A stretch of 56,502 nt of DNA from positions 1 through 56,502 of the IMG/VR virus record IMGVR_UViG_3300038701_002364; one strand, 5' to 3'. Made by a program: the position numbers and the translations under genes. Shown here in pieces: positions 22,378 through 30,217 of the stretch. The notes beneath the pieces are model-generated. The model searched no databases. It was not told the origin of the DNA and was given only the letters and a program-made list of their open reading frames with translations. This stretch comes from a virus. Positions within the stretch are counted from its first letter, which is position 1, and every line of letters begins with the position of its first letter.

Positions 22378-23495
22378 GTGGATGGCTCCCCCTGTCGCGA
22401 GCGATATTCAGCGACCCTCGATATGTCGAGAAAACCTTCACCAAGTTTCAGGCAATCGTCTGGCTGGCGCAGGATGCGACCACGCAAGACGGACGGACAT
22501 TCACGACCAAGCACGGGTCTGTCGTGACGCTCAAGCGGGGTCAGGTATCGCATTCTCTGCGGTATCTCGAGACCAAATTCGGGTGGTCAAAATCGAAGGT
22601 TCACCGGTTCCTAAAGGCCCTTGAGGCCGATGGCGTCATCGAGATCACCCGCCTCAAGGTGGGACAGCTCGGCGAAAAGGTGGGACAGCTTTGTGGGACA
22701 GCTTCGGGCGAAAAAGTGGGACAGCTTGCGGGACAGCCTAAAGCACAAGAGGTTTCCGTCATAACTATTTGCAATTACGACGAATTATTCGGCGTTGGTG
22801 CTGTCCCAAAATCAGAAGGTGGGACAGCTTCCGGGACAGCTTCACTCGAAAATGTGGGACAGGTTTGTGGGACAAATCCTAATAAAGATATAATACCTAA
22901 AAATAAAAAAGATCCTTCGGATCTAAAAAAGGATTTTGACCAGAATTCAGTGGATGAACCGCCGGAAGGGTGGGACAGCTTTGACGACGAAACTCCGGTC
23001 AATCAGGAAGCTCTGAACGTTCTCGGCGATATGTTCGGATCGGTGCCCAAGACGCCGTTCGACAAACTTGTCGACATCGTTGGCCAAGCGCTAGCGGGAG
23101 ACTTCCTCGAGCATCGACGGCAACGCAAAAAGCCGATGACGGACATCGCCATCGACCGGCTGGCCAAGAAGCTCTCAAACGCTGAGATATTCCCGGATCC
23201 TGCCGGGTCGCTCGACCTGGCAATCGAACGGGGTTGGTTGAACCCCGTGGCCCCGAAAGATCTCGGGGGAGGTCACGCACCACCACCGGCACGCCACGAG
23301 ATCACGCCGGAGCGGCAAGCCCAGCAAAGGCGGATGATCAATCTGGAAGCCGAGCGACGTAGGCGGGCGGAAGAACAGGCCGAGCAAGACCGTCAAGAGA
23401 TGGAAGAAATTCGTAAATCTGCGACTGGTTCCAGCCAGGAAGTAAAATCGCTACTGGCCGAACTGCGTCGATCACAAGCCGCAAAGAGGATCTAA
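22374..23495 (+). CDS. Replication initiator-like protein containing the origin, 373 aa
   Basis: Residues 1-90 form a winged-helix domain of the phage replication-protein type (WLPLSRAIFSDPRYVEKTFT, then FGWSKSKVHRFLKALEADG). Residues about 95-165 are low-complexity (VGQL, GTAS) because the DNA there consists of iterons. Residues 200-280 look folded and the C-terminus (about 300-373) is a charged helix. As in lambda O, the gene probably carries its own origin. ATGA overlap with dnaB. Confidence 0.75.
   Translation: MSGWLPLSRAIFSDPRYVEKTFTKFQAIVWLAQDATTQDGRTFTTKHGSVVTLKRGQVSHSLRYLETKFGWSKSKVHRFLKALEADGVIEITRLKVGQLGEKVGQLCGTASGEKVGQLAGQPKAQEVSVITICNYDELFGVGAVPKSEGGTASGTASLENVGQVCGTNPNKDIIPKNKKDPSDLKKDFDQNSVDEPPEGWDSFDDETPVNQEALNVLGDMFGSVPKTPFDKLVDIVGQALAGDFLEHRRQRKKPMTDIAIDRLAKKLSNAEIFPDPAGSLDLAIERGWLNPVAPKDLGGGHAPPPARHEITPERQAQQRRMINLEAERRRRAEEQAEQDRQEMEEIRKSATGSSQEVKSLLAELRRSQAAKRI
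22659..22978 (+). other. Putative replication origin: iterons plus AT-rich region
   Basis: Nine GGGACAG copies, mostly in the longer form GTGGGACAGCTT (starts 22661, 22682, 22695, 22718, 22730, 22821, 22833, 22856, 22972), one GGGACAA (22869) and one inverted CTGTCCC (22801). A strongly AT-rich stretch at 22874-22936 with a small hairpin (AGATCC/GGATCT) lies within the cluster. This is the iteron-plus-unwinding-element pattern of lambdoid origins. Confidence 0.75.
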
Positions 23496-23498
23496 CCC

Positions 23499-23708
23499 GT
23501 GTATTTCGCTGAACAAAAAACCATTTTTGGCAAATGGACGCCGGTGACGTTCGACCAGAAACCCAACGTCGACGACTGGAAGAAACGAGGGTTCCTGTTG
23601 CGCAGTGTCGCCGAAATCGACCCGAATTACCGAAAATTGACGCTGGACCAGCTTGGCGAGATCTATGGCGCTGATGGGCGTTTCCAGAGCCAGGCGAGGT
23701 CTGTTTGA
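23499..23708 (+). CDS. Hypothetical protein, 69 aa
   Basis: GTG start with AGAGGATC upstream. MYFAEQKTIFGKWTPVTFDQ, then KPNVDDWKKRGFLLRSV; compact small protein rich in aromatic residues. Function unknown. Coupled by TGATG to the methylase. Confidence 0.6.
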   Translation: MYFAEQKTIFGKWTPVTFDQKPNVDDWKKRGFLLRSVAEIDPNYRKLTLDQLGEIYGADGRFQSQARSV

Positions 23709-24259
23709 TGGCGATCCTGACCGACCTAGCGCAGGCCCGAAGCGGCCGATACTCGATCATCGTCGCGGACCCGCCATGGCTGTTTTCTTCAAATTCTGAG
23801 GCAAAGCCCGGGCGGAACGCGAGGCGGCACTATCCGTGCATGCCTGACGCTGAGATCAAGCGATTGCCGGTTTTTACCAAAGCGGCGAACAGCGCGATCC
23901 TGTTCATGTGGACGACTGTCCCGATGCTCGAACGGTCGTTTCCGGTGCTGGACGCTTGGGGCTTCAAATACAAATCACAACTGGTCTGGGTGAAGTCGCG
24001 AACGTCGACCGGGTTCTGGGTCCGCAACAGGCACGAAATCGTTTTGATCGCGACCCGTGGCCGGTTCCCGTGCCCGGACGTTGCGCCCTTCAAAGACAGC
24101 GTGATCGACCACCCGACGATGCGTCACAGCGAGAAACCCGAGACTCTGCAGGACATGATCGACGAGATCTGGCCTCGCCGGCGAAAGCTGGAAATGTTTG
24201 CCAGGCGGCAGCGTCCGGGTTGGGACGTCTTCGGCAACGACAAAGCACTGGCAGCATGA
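23708..24259 (+). CDS. MT-A70 family N6-adenine DNA methyltransferase, 183 aa
   Basis: Motif IV DPPW is visible (YSIIVADPPWLFSS), followed by ILFMWTTVPMLERSF, VWVKSRTSTGFWVRNRHEIVLIATRG and the HSEKPE block of MT-A70 enzymes. Full family length. Modifies adenine in phage DNA, probably to evade restriction; it has no cognate nuclease nearby. Confidence 0.88.
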   Translation: MAILTDLAQARSGRYSIIVADPPWLFSSNSEAKPGRNARRHYPCMPDAEIKRLPVFTKAANSAILFMWTTVPMLERSFPVLDAWGFKYKSQLVWVKSRTSTGFWVRNRHEIVLIATRGRFPCPDVAPFKDSVIDHPTMRHSEKPETLQDMIDEIWPRRRKLEMFARRQRPGWDVFGNDKALAA

Positions 24260-24432
24260 TCGAACTATGCCACACGGTCTCTGTCGCGGTGTCATCGATT
24301 TCATCGCTGGACGAACTTGATGGCTTCGTCGAGACGATCAAGCGGCACCCTGACGCAACGAAAACGCCCACATCGCGCGAGTGGGAAGAGATCGCACGCA
24401 AGCGCATCGAATTTCAAAAGCGGAGGACATGA
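24256..24432 (+). CDS. Small hypothetical protein, 58 aa
   Basis: ATG overlaps the methylase stop (ATGA) and its own stop overlaps the next start. Helical; ends in REWEEIARKRIEFQKRRT, which may bind nucleic acid. Confidence 0.55.
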   Translation: MIELCHTVSVAVSSISSLDELDGFVETIKRHPDATKTPTSREWEEIARKRIEFQKRRT

Positions 24433-25157
24433 TGATCGACCAAGCACGAAAATCGCCTGTGACCCCGAAAAATGCGCGTGTGAGCGCTGAAGCAGCTGAT
24501 CCGTATGCTTGGACTATGGACACGCGCCAGGCGCTTGAATGGGCGTTTCTGTCCGAGAGGACGAAACTTGAACACCCGTCGAAAGGCACACGTAAACCTG
24601 GCGGCGTTGGGATGGAGCACCGACTTGCTGTTTTGGGCACAATGGTGGACGGCTCTGGTGACGGCGCAGCGCACCACACGGATGCCATGCTGATCATGGC
24701 TGTGGTTGCCATGACCCCGGAAAGCCTTGGCGGTTTCGATGCGGCTCGGCGTGCGTATAGCTACGCGCGGACCGGCCGGTTCCCAGATCCCTTGGTTGGC
24801 GTCAAAGGCAAGGTCCACCCACAGCATTGGAACGCTGGCAGGACGACCGCAAGAGCTGTCGTCATTGGGAAGAAAAAGACGGTGATCAGGGTCAAGAACC
24901 CACGCGCCAAAAAGGGCTATTCACGCCGCGAGCACGTCGAACGGTATGAATGGTGCCCCATTAGGTACGATCCGCATCCCGAGATGATCCGGCAGGCTCG
25001 ACAGGATTACACGGAGTGGCGCCGGGTTCTGGAATACGTCAGGGACAAGTTTTATGAGGCTGGCGATGATCTGACGTTGTCGCACGTAGATCTGACGTTC
25101 AACTTGCCGGAGGCTGAGCCTTGGCTGCACAGTGGCGCGCGTAAGACCAAGCAATAA
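24429..25157 (+). CDS. Hypothetical phage protein, 242 aa
   Basis: MMIDQARKSPVTPKNARVSA starts a basic protein. Residues about 150-200 are Lys/Arg-rich (VIGKKKTVIRVKNPRAKKGY), suggesting nucleic-acid binding. The C-terminal 60 residues are helical with YVRDKFYEAGDDLTLSHVDL. Its 3' end overlaps the convergent HTH gene by 59 nt. Family unknown. Confidence 0.65.
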   Translation: MMIDQARKSPVTPKNARVSAEAADPYAWTMDTRQALEWAFLSERTKLEHPSKGTRKPGGVGMEHRLAVLGTMVDGSGDGAAHHTDAMLIMAVVAMTPESLGGFDAARRAYSYARTGRFPDPLVGVKGKVHPQHWNAGRTTARAVVIGKKKTVIRVKNPRAKKGYSRREHVERYEWCPIRYDPHPEMIRQARQDYTEWRRVLEYVRDKFYEAGDDLTLSHVDLTFNLPEAEPWLHSGARKTKQ

Positions 25158-25497
25158 ACCGTGCGACAAAGGCTGGCGGGCCGTGGAAATCGGCTTCGAA
25201 CTTCTCGACGGTCTCGTCATCCAGTTTAAGCAATTCGCCCATTTCCGAGATGGTCATCCCCATGTCGATCCGCACTTTCTGCATTTTCGGGCCGGTCATG
25301 TGCCAGTCATCAGGGCGCCAGCCGGTCAGCAGCAGGTCCACCATCGCTGACGCAGTAGGGTGCACTGGGATCTCTCCGCGCACCCATTTCTTGAGGGTTC
25401 CCTCTGGTACGCCGAGCACCAAAGCTGCGCGTGTTCGCGTGCGAAACAGCTTATCGATAGCGGCGTTGAAGTCTTCGGTTTCTGTCGTATCGATCAT
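25099..25497 (-). CDS. Protein with two HTH-like segments, 132 aa
   Basis: Start at 25497 (MIDTTETED) overlaps the upstream stop. Residues about 15-50 (TRTRAALVLGVPEGTLKKWVRGEIP) and about 75-105 (KVRIDMGMTISEMGELLKLD) each read as helix-turn-helix, in the style of HigA or phage transcriptional regulators. Probably controls this minus block or the late genes. Confidence 0.65.
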   Translation of the reverse strand: MIDTTETEDFNAAIDKLFRTRTRAALVLGVPEGTLKKWVRGEIPVHPTASAMVDLLLTGWRPDDWHMTGPKMQKVRIDMGMTISEMGELLKLDDETVEKFEADFHGPPAFVARFIAWSYARHCAAKAQPPAS

Positions 25498-25667
25498 TCT
25501 TCTTTTTCCCTTACGCAAGCACCCACTGCCAAGTCGAAGGTTGGCCACTGGCCGTCAATCCAGACTTGATGAACGGAAGCGACAAAGACTTCATCGACTG
25601 GGTAGATCCTTGACTCTTCTTTTTCCCAACATCTACGCATTTCGTCCCAAACCCAGCCGACTGTCAT
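25494..25667 (-). CDS. Small Trp-rich protein, 57 aa
   Basis: ATGA overlaps at both ends. MTVGWVWDEMRRCWEKEESR, then a segment with VWIDGQW; five Trp in 57 residues. No known family. Confidence 0.5.
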   Translation of the reverse strand: MTVGWVWDEMRRCWEKEESRIYPVDEVFVASVHQVWIDGQWPTFDLAVGACVREKEE

Positions 25668-26167
25668 CGTAAGAATCCCTTCACTCGCATTGAGACAACT
25701 TGGTCACCCGCCACAATGACGTGGTCATGCAGCGTGATGGACAGAGCCTCGCATGCTGTTTGAATTTTCGCCGTCATTGAAACATCGCAGCTGCTTGGGG
25801 TGGGGTCACCAGATGGGTGATTATGCGCAAGGATCAAAGCCGTCGCGTTTAGTTCCAACGCTTTGGCCACAATCTCTCGAGCATAAACGCTGACGTGGTC
25901 CACAGTTCCGCGCGCCACTTCCAAATCGGAGATCAGCCTATTCCGCTTATCCAAGAAGATCACACGGAAGCTCTCCCTTGTCAGTCCAGACATCGTGACC
26001 GCCAAATAGGCATGTAAAGACGTGGACGATGAAAGGATTGGGCCTTTGGCGACCATGGTCTTAAGGATCGCGCGAGCGTCAGCCAAGCAAGCCAGATCAG
26101 CCTCCGTCAAGTGCGGTTTGAAGTCAAAGTCGTTGAGGTCTTTGAATGTTGGCATCTGGTCAAACAC
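25664..26167 (-). CDS. RadC-family JAB/MPN protein, 167 aa
   Basis: Contains the JAMM motif ILAHNHPSGDPTPSSCD with an upstream acidic residue, plus the RadC flank RESFRVIFLDKRNRLISDLE. The N-terminal helix-hairpin-helix of chromosomal RadC is missing, as usual in phage copies. The GTG start at 26167 follows AGGACC; an ATG 12 nt inside is the alternative. Role unclear; phage and plasmid copies may counter host defence or process DNA ends. Confidence 0.82.
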   Translation of the reverse strand: MFDQMPTFKDLNDFDFKPHLTEADLACLADARAILKTMVAKGPILSSSTSLHAYLAVTMSGLTRESFRVIFLDKRNRLISDLEVARGTVDHVSVYAREIVAKALELNATALILAHNHPSGDPTPSSCDVSMTAKIQTACEALSITLHDHVIVAGDQVVSMRVKGFLR

Positions 26168-26187
26168 TTCTAGGTCCTTTCGTCATC

Positions 26188-26201
26188 GGCCGTCCGTGGC
26201 C
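26188..26201 (-). promoter_or_regulatory. GGCC leader box, copy 2
   Basis: Plus-strand GGCCGTCCGTGGCC, 21 nt upstream of the 26167 start. Unlike the other three copies there is no operator palindrome 15 nt beyond it; only 28 bases separate it from the next gene's end, so this gene may be read from the 26739 promoter. Confidence 0.55.
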
Positions 26202-26229
26202 GTCCATGTGGATGCAGGGCGGGCAGCAG

Positions 26230-26739
26230 TTACTTTTTGCCAAGGTTTGAGCGCAGCCGAAGGTAGGCAACCGAAAGAGCGTTGTTGATGCTGGTCATTT
26301 CATCTTCGTTATCGAAGTCGATCTCACGTCCGAATACTTCCTCAAACACGTCGCACGTGCTCTGGTTCGCATCGTAGAAGTCGTGCTCGCTGACGCGGTT
26401 CTCTGTGACCTTTTTCAATTGCTCGTCGGTCAAGGTTTCGCGCACGTCAGCGACGTAGCCTTCGACAAAGCGGCTCCAATCGTCGTTGCATTCGTCGAGG
26501 TAGAAGTCCTCGTAAAGCCGCGCTGTGACATGTTCCAGCGAACCTGAAGGCATGTCTTGAAAGATGACCGTGTAATACGTTCCGTCGTCGTATTTGAAAG
26601 CGTAACAGCCATCCGCAAAGATCAAGCCCGATGCTACGCCGTGCATGTCTTCGACTGTGTATTCGGCATGCTCTGCAAGCTCTTGAGGCGTCACTTCGCG
26701 AGCTGACTTGCGGAACTGTTCTAGGGTGAGGAAGGGCAT
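26230..26739 (-). CDS. Acidic hypothetical protein, 169 aa
   Basis: Start at 26739 (MPFLTLEQFRK) sits behind AAAGGA; an upstream ATG would include the operator. Strongly acidic, with VTARLYEDFYLDECNDDWSR, ADVRETLTDEQ and REIDFDNEDEM. The charge pattern would suit a DNA-mimic (anti-restriction) protein, but I see no ArdA or Ocr signature. It is expressed from a repressor-controlled promoter. Confidence 0.6.
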   Translation of the reverse strand: MPFLTLEQFRKSAREVTPQELAEHAEYTVEDMHGVASGLIFADGCYAFKYDDGTYYTVIFQDMPSGSLEHVTARLYEDFYLDECNDDWSRFVEGYVADVRETLTDEQLKKVTENRVSEHDFYDANQSTCDVFEEVFGREIDFDNEDEMTSINNALSVAYLRLRSNLGKK

Positions 26740-26759
26740 TTTGTATTCCTTTCTTTGCT

Positions 26760-26801
26760 GGCCGTCTGTGGCCTGAACATAGGTATAATCGCATATAGCG
26801 A
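26760..26801 (-). promoter_or_regulatory. Promoter with operator and GGCC box (copy 3)
   Basis: Minus strand: TTGATC, 17 nt containing the whole perfect palindrome (plus strand TCGCATATAGCGA, 26789-26801), then TTATAC, a clear promoter. The GGCC box (26760-26773) lies downstream near the mRNA 5' end and 21 nt before the ATG. Repressor would sit between -35 and -10. Confidence 0.72.
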
Positions 26802-26838
26802 CATTGATCAAGTGGGGTCTTGGCGTTTTCCCCCTCCA

Positions 26839-28452
26839 TCATATTCCCCATTCAAACAGATCGCCGGCCATCGGCTTGGCCAAGTCGCGGGTCATGTAGG
26901 CGCGGACAAAGCCCGTCGCTTGCGCAAGGTCGAGGCCGTTTCCGTAGGCGCGCAGGCGTCCCAGACGGCTGGGAGCCGTTGAAGCCAACGGGAAAGTGCT
27001 GGGTTCAACTGGCCGCCAGACTCCATCCCGGCACCAGAGCCAGTCAGCATCGCGCCAGTAGCCGTCAATCGGATCGGCGATGACATCTGCGAACAGATCG
27101 CTTGTGCTGATTGCAGCGTCGGGCGCTGCCGTGTCCCGCCGTGGCCCGTGCCTCTGTTCTGGCTCATGTTCGGGGCTTCGGTTGCCATCGGCGTTGGCCA
27201 GCCGGTCAGTTGTGACGCTGACCCGATCGTCAGGCCCGCGCCATTGCTGTTGCCGTGTTTGTGTTTCAGTTTTTCCCGGCGCGCTTGCGTTGTCTCCGCG
27301 CTGGACGTCACGTTGAATGCTCCCGCGTCCGGTGTCGGCCAGCCGCTCACTGCGTCCACCACTTTGCGGCTGTAATCCGAGTTCCCCGCCGCGTTGTTGC
27401 CGTTCTGCGCCGGTGTCCCGGCCATCGGTGTCGGCCAGCCGGTCAGCTGTGCGTTTGTCACAAGACTCGGGCCGCCCGCGCCCCTTGTCTTTGATGTGTA
27501 GTCCGCGCCCGCTGTCGCTTCCGCTGTTTTCGGCGTCGGCCAGCCGGTCATGTGCGCAGCCTGTATCAGATCCTGTGGCTGACCCTTGCGTGCGATTTCC
27601 CTCACCGATCCGGCGTGCGTCCTGACGTTCTTTTCCGCGTCCCCCGCCCGCGCTGTCGGCCAGCCCGCCATAGCAGCATCTGCATTCAGGTCCGCACACC
27701 CGTGTTTTGTCCCGTGCTTGGCCTTCTGACCTTTTCCCCTCGGGGACGTATCGTGCGCCATGGGGGTTGTCCAACCCGCAAGCTGCGCTTGCCTCGGCAA
27801 TTGATCGGTGCGGTCGCGCGTCGAGCCATCCGGGTTCTGACCTGTCAGCGACATGCCCGCAGTGTCTTTCCAGTCCCGCGCCGAGGCTGTTGACCAGCCC
27901 GCCATATCGCCGGGCAGTGTCTGCCCACGCCTCACGTTTGGCAGATTTGTTATCCTCGGCCGCGAAATAGAGCCTTTGCCGGATGTGGAATGACCGGAAG
28001 CCCGCAGCGCAGGTATCTGCAAGCCCGAGGGCGTAGTCCGTCGCTTCCAAGTCAGACGATACAAGGTCGGCCCAGACCAGTCCGTCAGCGCTTGCAACCT
28101 GCTCTCCAAAGACAGTTTCAGGGCGACACTGTTCGATGAGCCAGTGCCAGTGGGGCCACAAGTGCCGCTCATCATCAAACCCAGCGCTTTGGCCTGCCGC
28201 GCTGAAAGGTTGACAGGGACATGACCCGGTCCAGACCGGCCTGTCATCAGGCCATCCAGCCGCGCGCAAAGCCGCCGACCAAATCCCGATACCGGCAAAA
28301 AAGTGGCATTGTGTAAAGCCGTCGAGGTCTGCGGGCGCCACGTCTGAAATCGAGCGTTCATCAACAATGCCGGGGGCGATGGCACCGCAGGCAATGAGGT
28401 TTCGCAGCCATTCGGCAGCATAGGGATCATATTCATTGTAATACGCTTTCAT
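26839..28452 (-). CDS. C5-cytosine DNA methyltransferase, 537 aa
   Basis: Motif [20 protein letters not shown], motif [14 protein letters not shown] with catalytic Cys, motif VI FGEQV, motif VIII-like HIRQRLYF, and the family's C-terminal block FWRDADW-like ([31 protein letters not shown], the last being motif X). Residues about 170-430 are a low-complexity insertion with repeated RLADA/RLADT units. Methylates cytosine in phage DNA. The same DNA is open in a second frame for almost its full length. Confidence 0.85.
   Translation of the reverse strand: MKAYYNEYDPYAAEWLRNLIACGAIAPGIVDERSISDVAPADLDGFTQCHFFAGIGIWSAALRAAGWPDDRPVWTGSCPCQPFSAAGQSAGFDDERHLWPHWHWLIEQCRPETVFGEQVASADGLVWADLVSSDLEATDYALGLADTCAAGFRSFHIRQRLYFAAEDNKSAKREAWADTARRYGGLVNSLGAGLERHCGHVADRSEPGWLDARPHRSIAEASAACGLDNPHGARYVPEGKRSEGQARDKTRVCGPECRCCYGGLADSAGGGRGKERQDARRIGEGNRTQGSATGSDTGCAHDRLADAENSGSDSGRGLHIKDKGRGRPESCDKRTADRLADTDGRDTGAERQQRGGELGLQPQSGGRSERLADTGRGSIQRDVQRGDNASAPGKTETQTRQQQWRGPDDRVSVTTDRLANADGNRSPEHEPEQRHGPRRDTAAPDAAISTSDLFADVIADPIDGYWRDADWLWCRDGVWRPVEPSTFPLASTAPSRLGRLRAYGNGLDLAQATGFVRAYMTRDLAKPMAGDLFEWGI
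26892..28436 (-). CDS. Second long frame inside the methylase gene, 514 codons
   Basis: Starts 16 nt inside the methylase gene in another frame and stays open to 26892. Its translation has GWPTP repeats (LTGWPTPMA and variants, at least six), and blocks such as [16 protein letters not shown]-like and [10 protein letters not shown]...[10 protein letters not shown] that I recognise from phage and prophage proteins elsewhere. The repeated DNA unit reads DRLADA in the methylase frame and TGWPTP here. Either a genuine overlapping gene or a long-lived shadow of repeat DNA. Confidence 0.45.
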   Translation of the reverse strand: MNMIPMLPNGCETSLPAVPSPPALLMNARFQTWRPQTSTALHNATFLPVSGFGRRLCARLDGLMTGRSGPGHVPVNLSARQAKALGLMMSGTCGPTGTGSSNSVALKLSLESRLQALTDWSGPTLYRLTWKRRTTPSGLQIPALRASGHSTSGKGSISRPRITNLPNVRRGQTLPGDMAGWSTASARDWKDTAGMSLTGQNPDGSTRDRTDQLPRQAQLAGWTTPMAHDTSPRGKGQKAKHGTKHGCADLNADAAMAGWPTARAGDAEKNVRTHAGSVREIARKGQPQDLIQAAHMTGWPTPKTAEATAGADYTSKTRGAGGPSLVTNAQLTGWPTPMAGTPAQNGNNAAGNSDYSRKVVDAVSGWPTPDAGAFNVTSSAETTQARREKLKHKHGNSNGAGLTIGSASQLTGWPTPMATEAPNMSQNRGTGHGGTRQRPTLQSAQAICSQMSSPIRLTATGAMLTGSGAGMESGGQLNPALSRWLQRLPAVWDACAPTETASTLRKRRALSAPT

Positions 28453-28469
28453 CTTCGACAGCCCTCAAA

Positions 28470-28513
28470 TCGCTATTGATGACACAATGACGGTTGTGAG
28501 TCGCCATTTGCGA
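28470..28513. promoter_or_regulatory. Operators upstream of the methylase gene
   Basis: Perfect palindrome TCGCCATTTGCGA at 28501-28513 and an imperfect TCGCTATTGATGA at 28470-28482. They fill the 79-base gap between the methylase start and the upstream gene. No clear -35/-10 pair. Confidence 0.55.
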
Positions 28514-28531
28514 CATTTAACTGCCAAAAAA

Positions 28532-28993
28532 TCAGCCTTCGCGCATGGCTTGGAGCCATTTGACTTGGCCGGTTTCGACATAGTTCTCGATCACCCGAGC
28601 CGCTTGCTGTGGCGTGGCACCCATGAAATAGGTTTCTGCGTCATTCTTGCGCGCCAGTTCTTCGGGAACGCCTGTCATATCTGCGGTTTCGCCGAACATG
28701 ATGGGCGGAAAGCAGATTGCGTTTGCGGCTTGTCGGTCTCCAAGGACCTTCGCGATTTCGTCGATAACGACCCACTCCCACTGCATCAAATCGGGCGAGA
28801 AGTCTCCGGTGTTCGCAATGTAAACCCAGCCCGCAATGCAGCATGCAGTCCCACAGGCGTGCTCGGTATTGGTAGACGCTGTAAGGCGAAGCATGTCAAA
28901 GCCACACTCGGCATCTTCTGAGTTGTCCATCGTCCGAAGGAACCGGGCAATGTCTAAAGGAGTTTCGAGTTTTTCTGGCAGCATCATGATCAT
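28532..28993 (-). CDS. Hypothetical phage protein, 153 aa
   Basis: Contains EHACGTACCIAGWVYIANTG, a motif common in phage proteins of unknown function, and a C-terminal helix ENYVETGQVKWLQAM. ATGA overlap with the upstream gene, whose end (TRIKGE) resembles the junction repeat near 6115. Confidence 0.6.
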   Translation of the reverse strand: MIMMLPEKLETPLDIARFLRTMDNSEDAECGFDMLRLTASTNTEHACGTACCIAGWVYIANTGDFSPDLMQWEWVVIDEIAKVLGDRQAANAICFPPIMFGETADMTGVPEELARKNDAETYFMGATPQQAARVIENYVETGQVKWLQAMREG

Positions 28994-29151
28994 TCTCCCT
29001 TGATGCGTGTGAATTCTGCCTTCGCAAGTTCGACATCTGCCAAGGCAACAATCCCATTATGGAACAGCTGGATTGTCCTGTTCACGTGACGCCGGGCGTC
29101 CTCGAGTGCGGTTCCGGTTTCTACTGTGGTCTGGAACTGGATGGCGGTCAT
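28990..29151 (-). CDS. Small protein, 53 aa, promoter-proximal
   Basis: MTAIQFQTTVETGTALEDAR, then helical to the end (ADVELAKAEFTRIKGE). Its start lies 21 nt from the GGCC box at 29172. Confidence 0.55.
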   Translation of the reverse strand: MTAIQFQTTVETGTALEDARRHVNRTIQLFHNGIVALADVELAKAEFTRIKGE

Positions 29152-29171
29152 TGGTCTGTCTTTTCATCGCT

Positions 29172-29185
29172 GGCCGTCAGTGGCC
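29172..29185 (-). promoter_or_regulatory. GGCC leader box, copy 4
   Basis: Plus-strand GGCCGTCAGTGGCC, 21 nt upstream of the 29151 start and 15 nt from the operator-like 29201-29213, the same geometry as copies 1 and 3. Confidence 0.6.
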
Positions 29186-29200
29186 GATGTTCATACCTTG

Positions 29201-29430
29201 TCGCAAATGGGGACTTACATCAACCTATAAATCGCTCACAGCGATAATAGAAGATCTTCAAGACGTTTGACGACAAGAGAATCGCTTTGGAGAAATATCG
29301 CTATATGCGATGTATTAATTTGTAAGCGTCCCGCGCAAGAGGCCAGAAAAGAGGGGGTTCTGGCGAGAACAAGTTGCTGAAAATTCAAGCCACTAGCAAA
29401 GTTATTCGGGCAAAATATCGCTATAATTGA
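29201..29430. promoter_or_regulatory. Operator cluster between early and late genes
   Basis: TCGCAAATGGGGA (29201, one mismatch), TCGCTCACAGCGA (29232-29244, perfect), TCGCTATATGCGA (29298-29310, perfect) and TCGCTATAATTGA (29418, two mismatches). The region has no genes. On the minus strand TTGATG lies upstream of the first site; on the plus strand TTGGAG, 18 nt, TGTATT spans the third. A divergent control region for both the 29151 block and the late operon is likely. Confidence 0.6.
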
Positions 29431-29513
29431 CATTCTGAGAAGGTTTTGACAGCATTAGGACATCGCCAAAGGAATGTCGCAATTCGGGCGCTGCAACTTC
29501 GCTCACGGAAGAG

Positions 29514-29550
29514 ACCGGCCTGTCCCCATAGCAGGCCGGTTTTCTTTTGC
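29514..29550 (+). terminator. Rho-independent terminator before the terminase genes
   Basis: ACCGGCCTG/CAGGCCGGT stem (29514-29522 with 29532-29540), 9-nt loop, followed by TTTCTTTT. It lies downstream of the operator cluster and 80 nt before the small terminase. Late transcription must start after it or pass it by antitermination. Confidence 0.75.
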
Positions 29551-29620
29551 GCACCCCTCCAAAACGCAACAAGACGTCGAGCCAGAAGCGCACAACAAGT
29601 GAAAAAGGGAGCCACTAGGT

Positions 29621-30217
29621 ATGAGCCGTTCAGCGAAACAAGATCGCTTCGTCGAGGAATATCTGGTCGACCTGAACGCAACGCAGGCAGCAATCAGAGC
29701 GGGATACAGCCCAAAGACGGCAGGAATTCAGGGCCACGACATCTTAAAAAGACCTAAAGTGGCAGAAGCCATTGCAAAAGCGTTTAAGAAACGCTCAGAA
29801 CGTACTGAAATCACACAAGATCGCGTCTTGAAGGAACTTGCTCGCATCGGGTTCTCTGATTTGCGGCGTGTCATGACGACTGGTGGAAATCTCAAAGACC
29901 CTTTGCTGTGGGATGATGATGTCGCGCCAGCGATCTCTTCCATCGAGGTCGTAACAAAGCCCGGCCCCCCCAATAAAGACGGTGAGCGAGAAGTCGAGCA
30001 TGTGGCCAAGATCAAGACATGGGATAAAGTCGCAGCGCTTGAGAAGATCGGTCGCCATCTTGGGATGTTCCCCACTCGGGTCGAACACACAGGCCGCAAC
30101 GGAGGCCCAGTCTCGGTTCAAAGCGATTACTCTCCGGAATTCCTATCTCGTTTGAGCAAGGCAACTCTGGAAGATATGCGGCAAGCAGCGTTGTCGGGAA
30201 CGAAAGACGACGGATGA
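29621..30217 (+). CDS. terS: Terminase small subunit, 198 aa
   Basis: Terminase_2 pattern: SAKQDRFVEEYLVDLNATQA, then AAIRAGYSPKTAGIQGHDIL (helix-turn-helix), KRPKVAEAIAKA, and TQDRVLKELARIGFSDLR. Recognises the packaging site and recruits the large subunit. No pac or cos site is identified; the bases upstream contain the terminator only. Confidence 0.88.
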   Translation: MSRSAKQDRFVEEYLVDLNATQAAIRAGYSPKTAGIQGHDILKRPKVAEAIAKAFKKRSERTEITQDRVLKELARIGFSDLRRVMTTGGNLKDPLLWDDDVAPAISSIEVVTKPGPPNKDGEREVEHVAKIKTWDKVAALEKIGRHLGMFPTRVEHTGRNGGPVSVQSDYSPEFLSRLSKATLEDMRQAALSGTKDDG

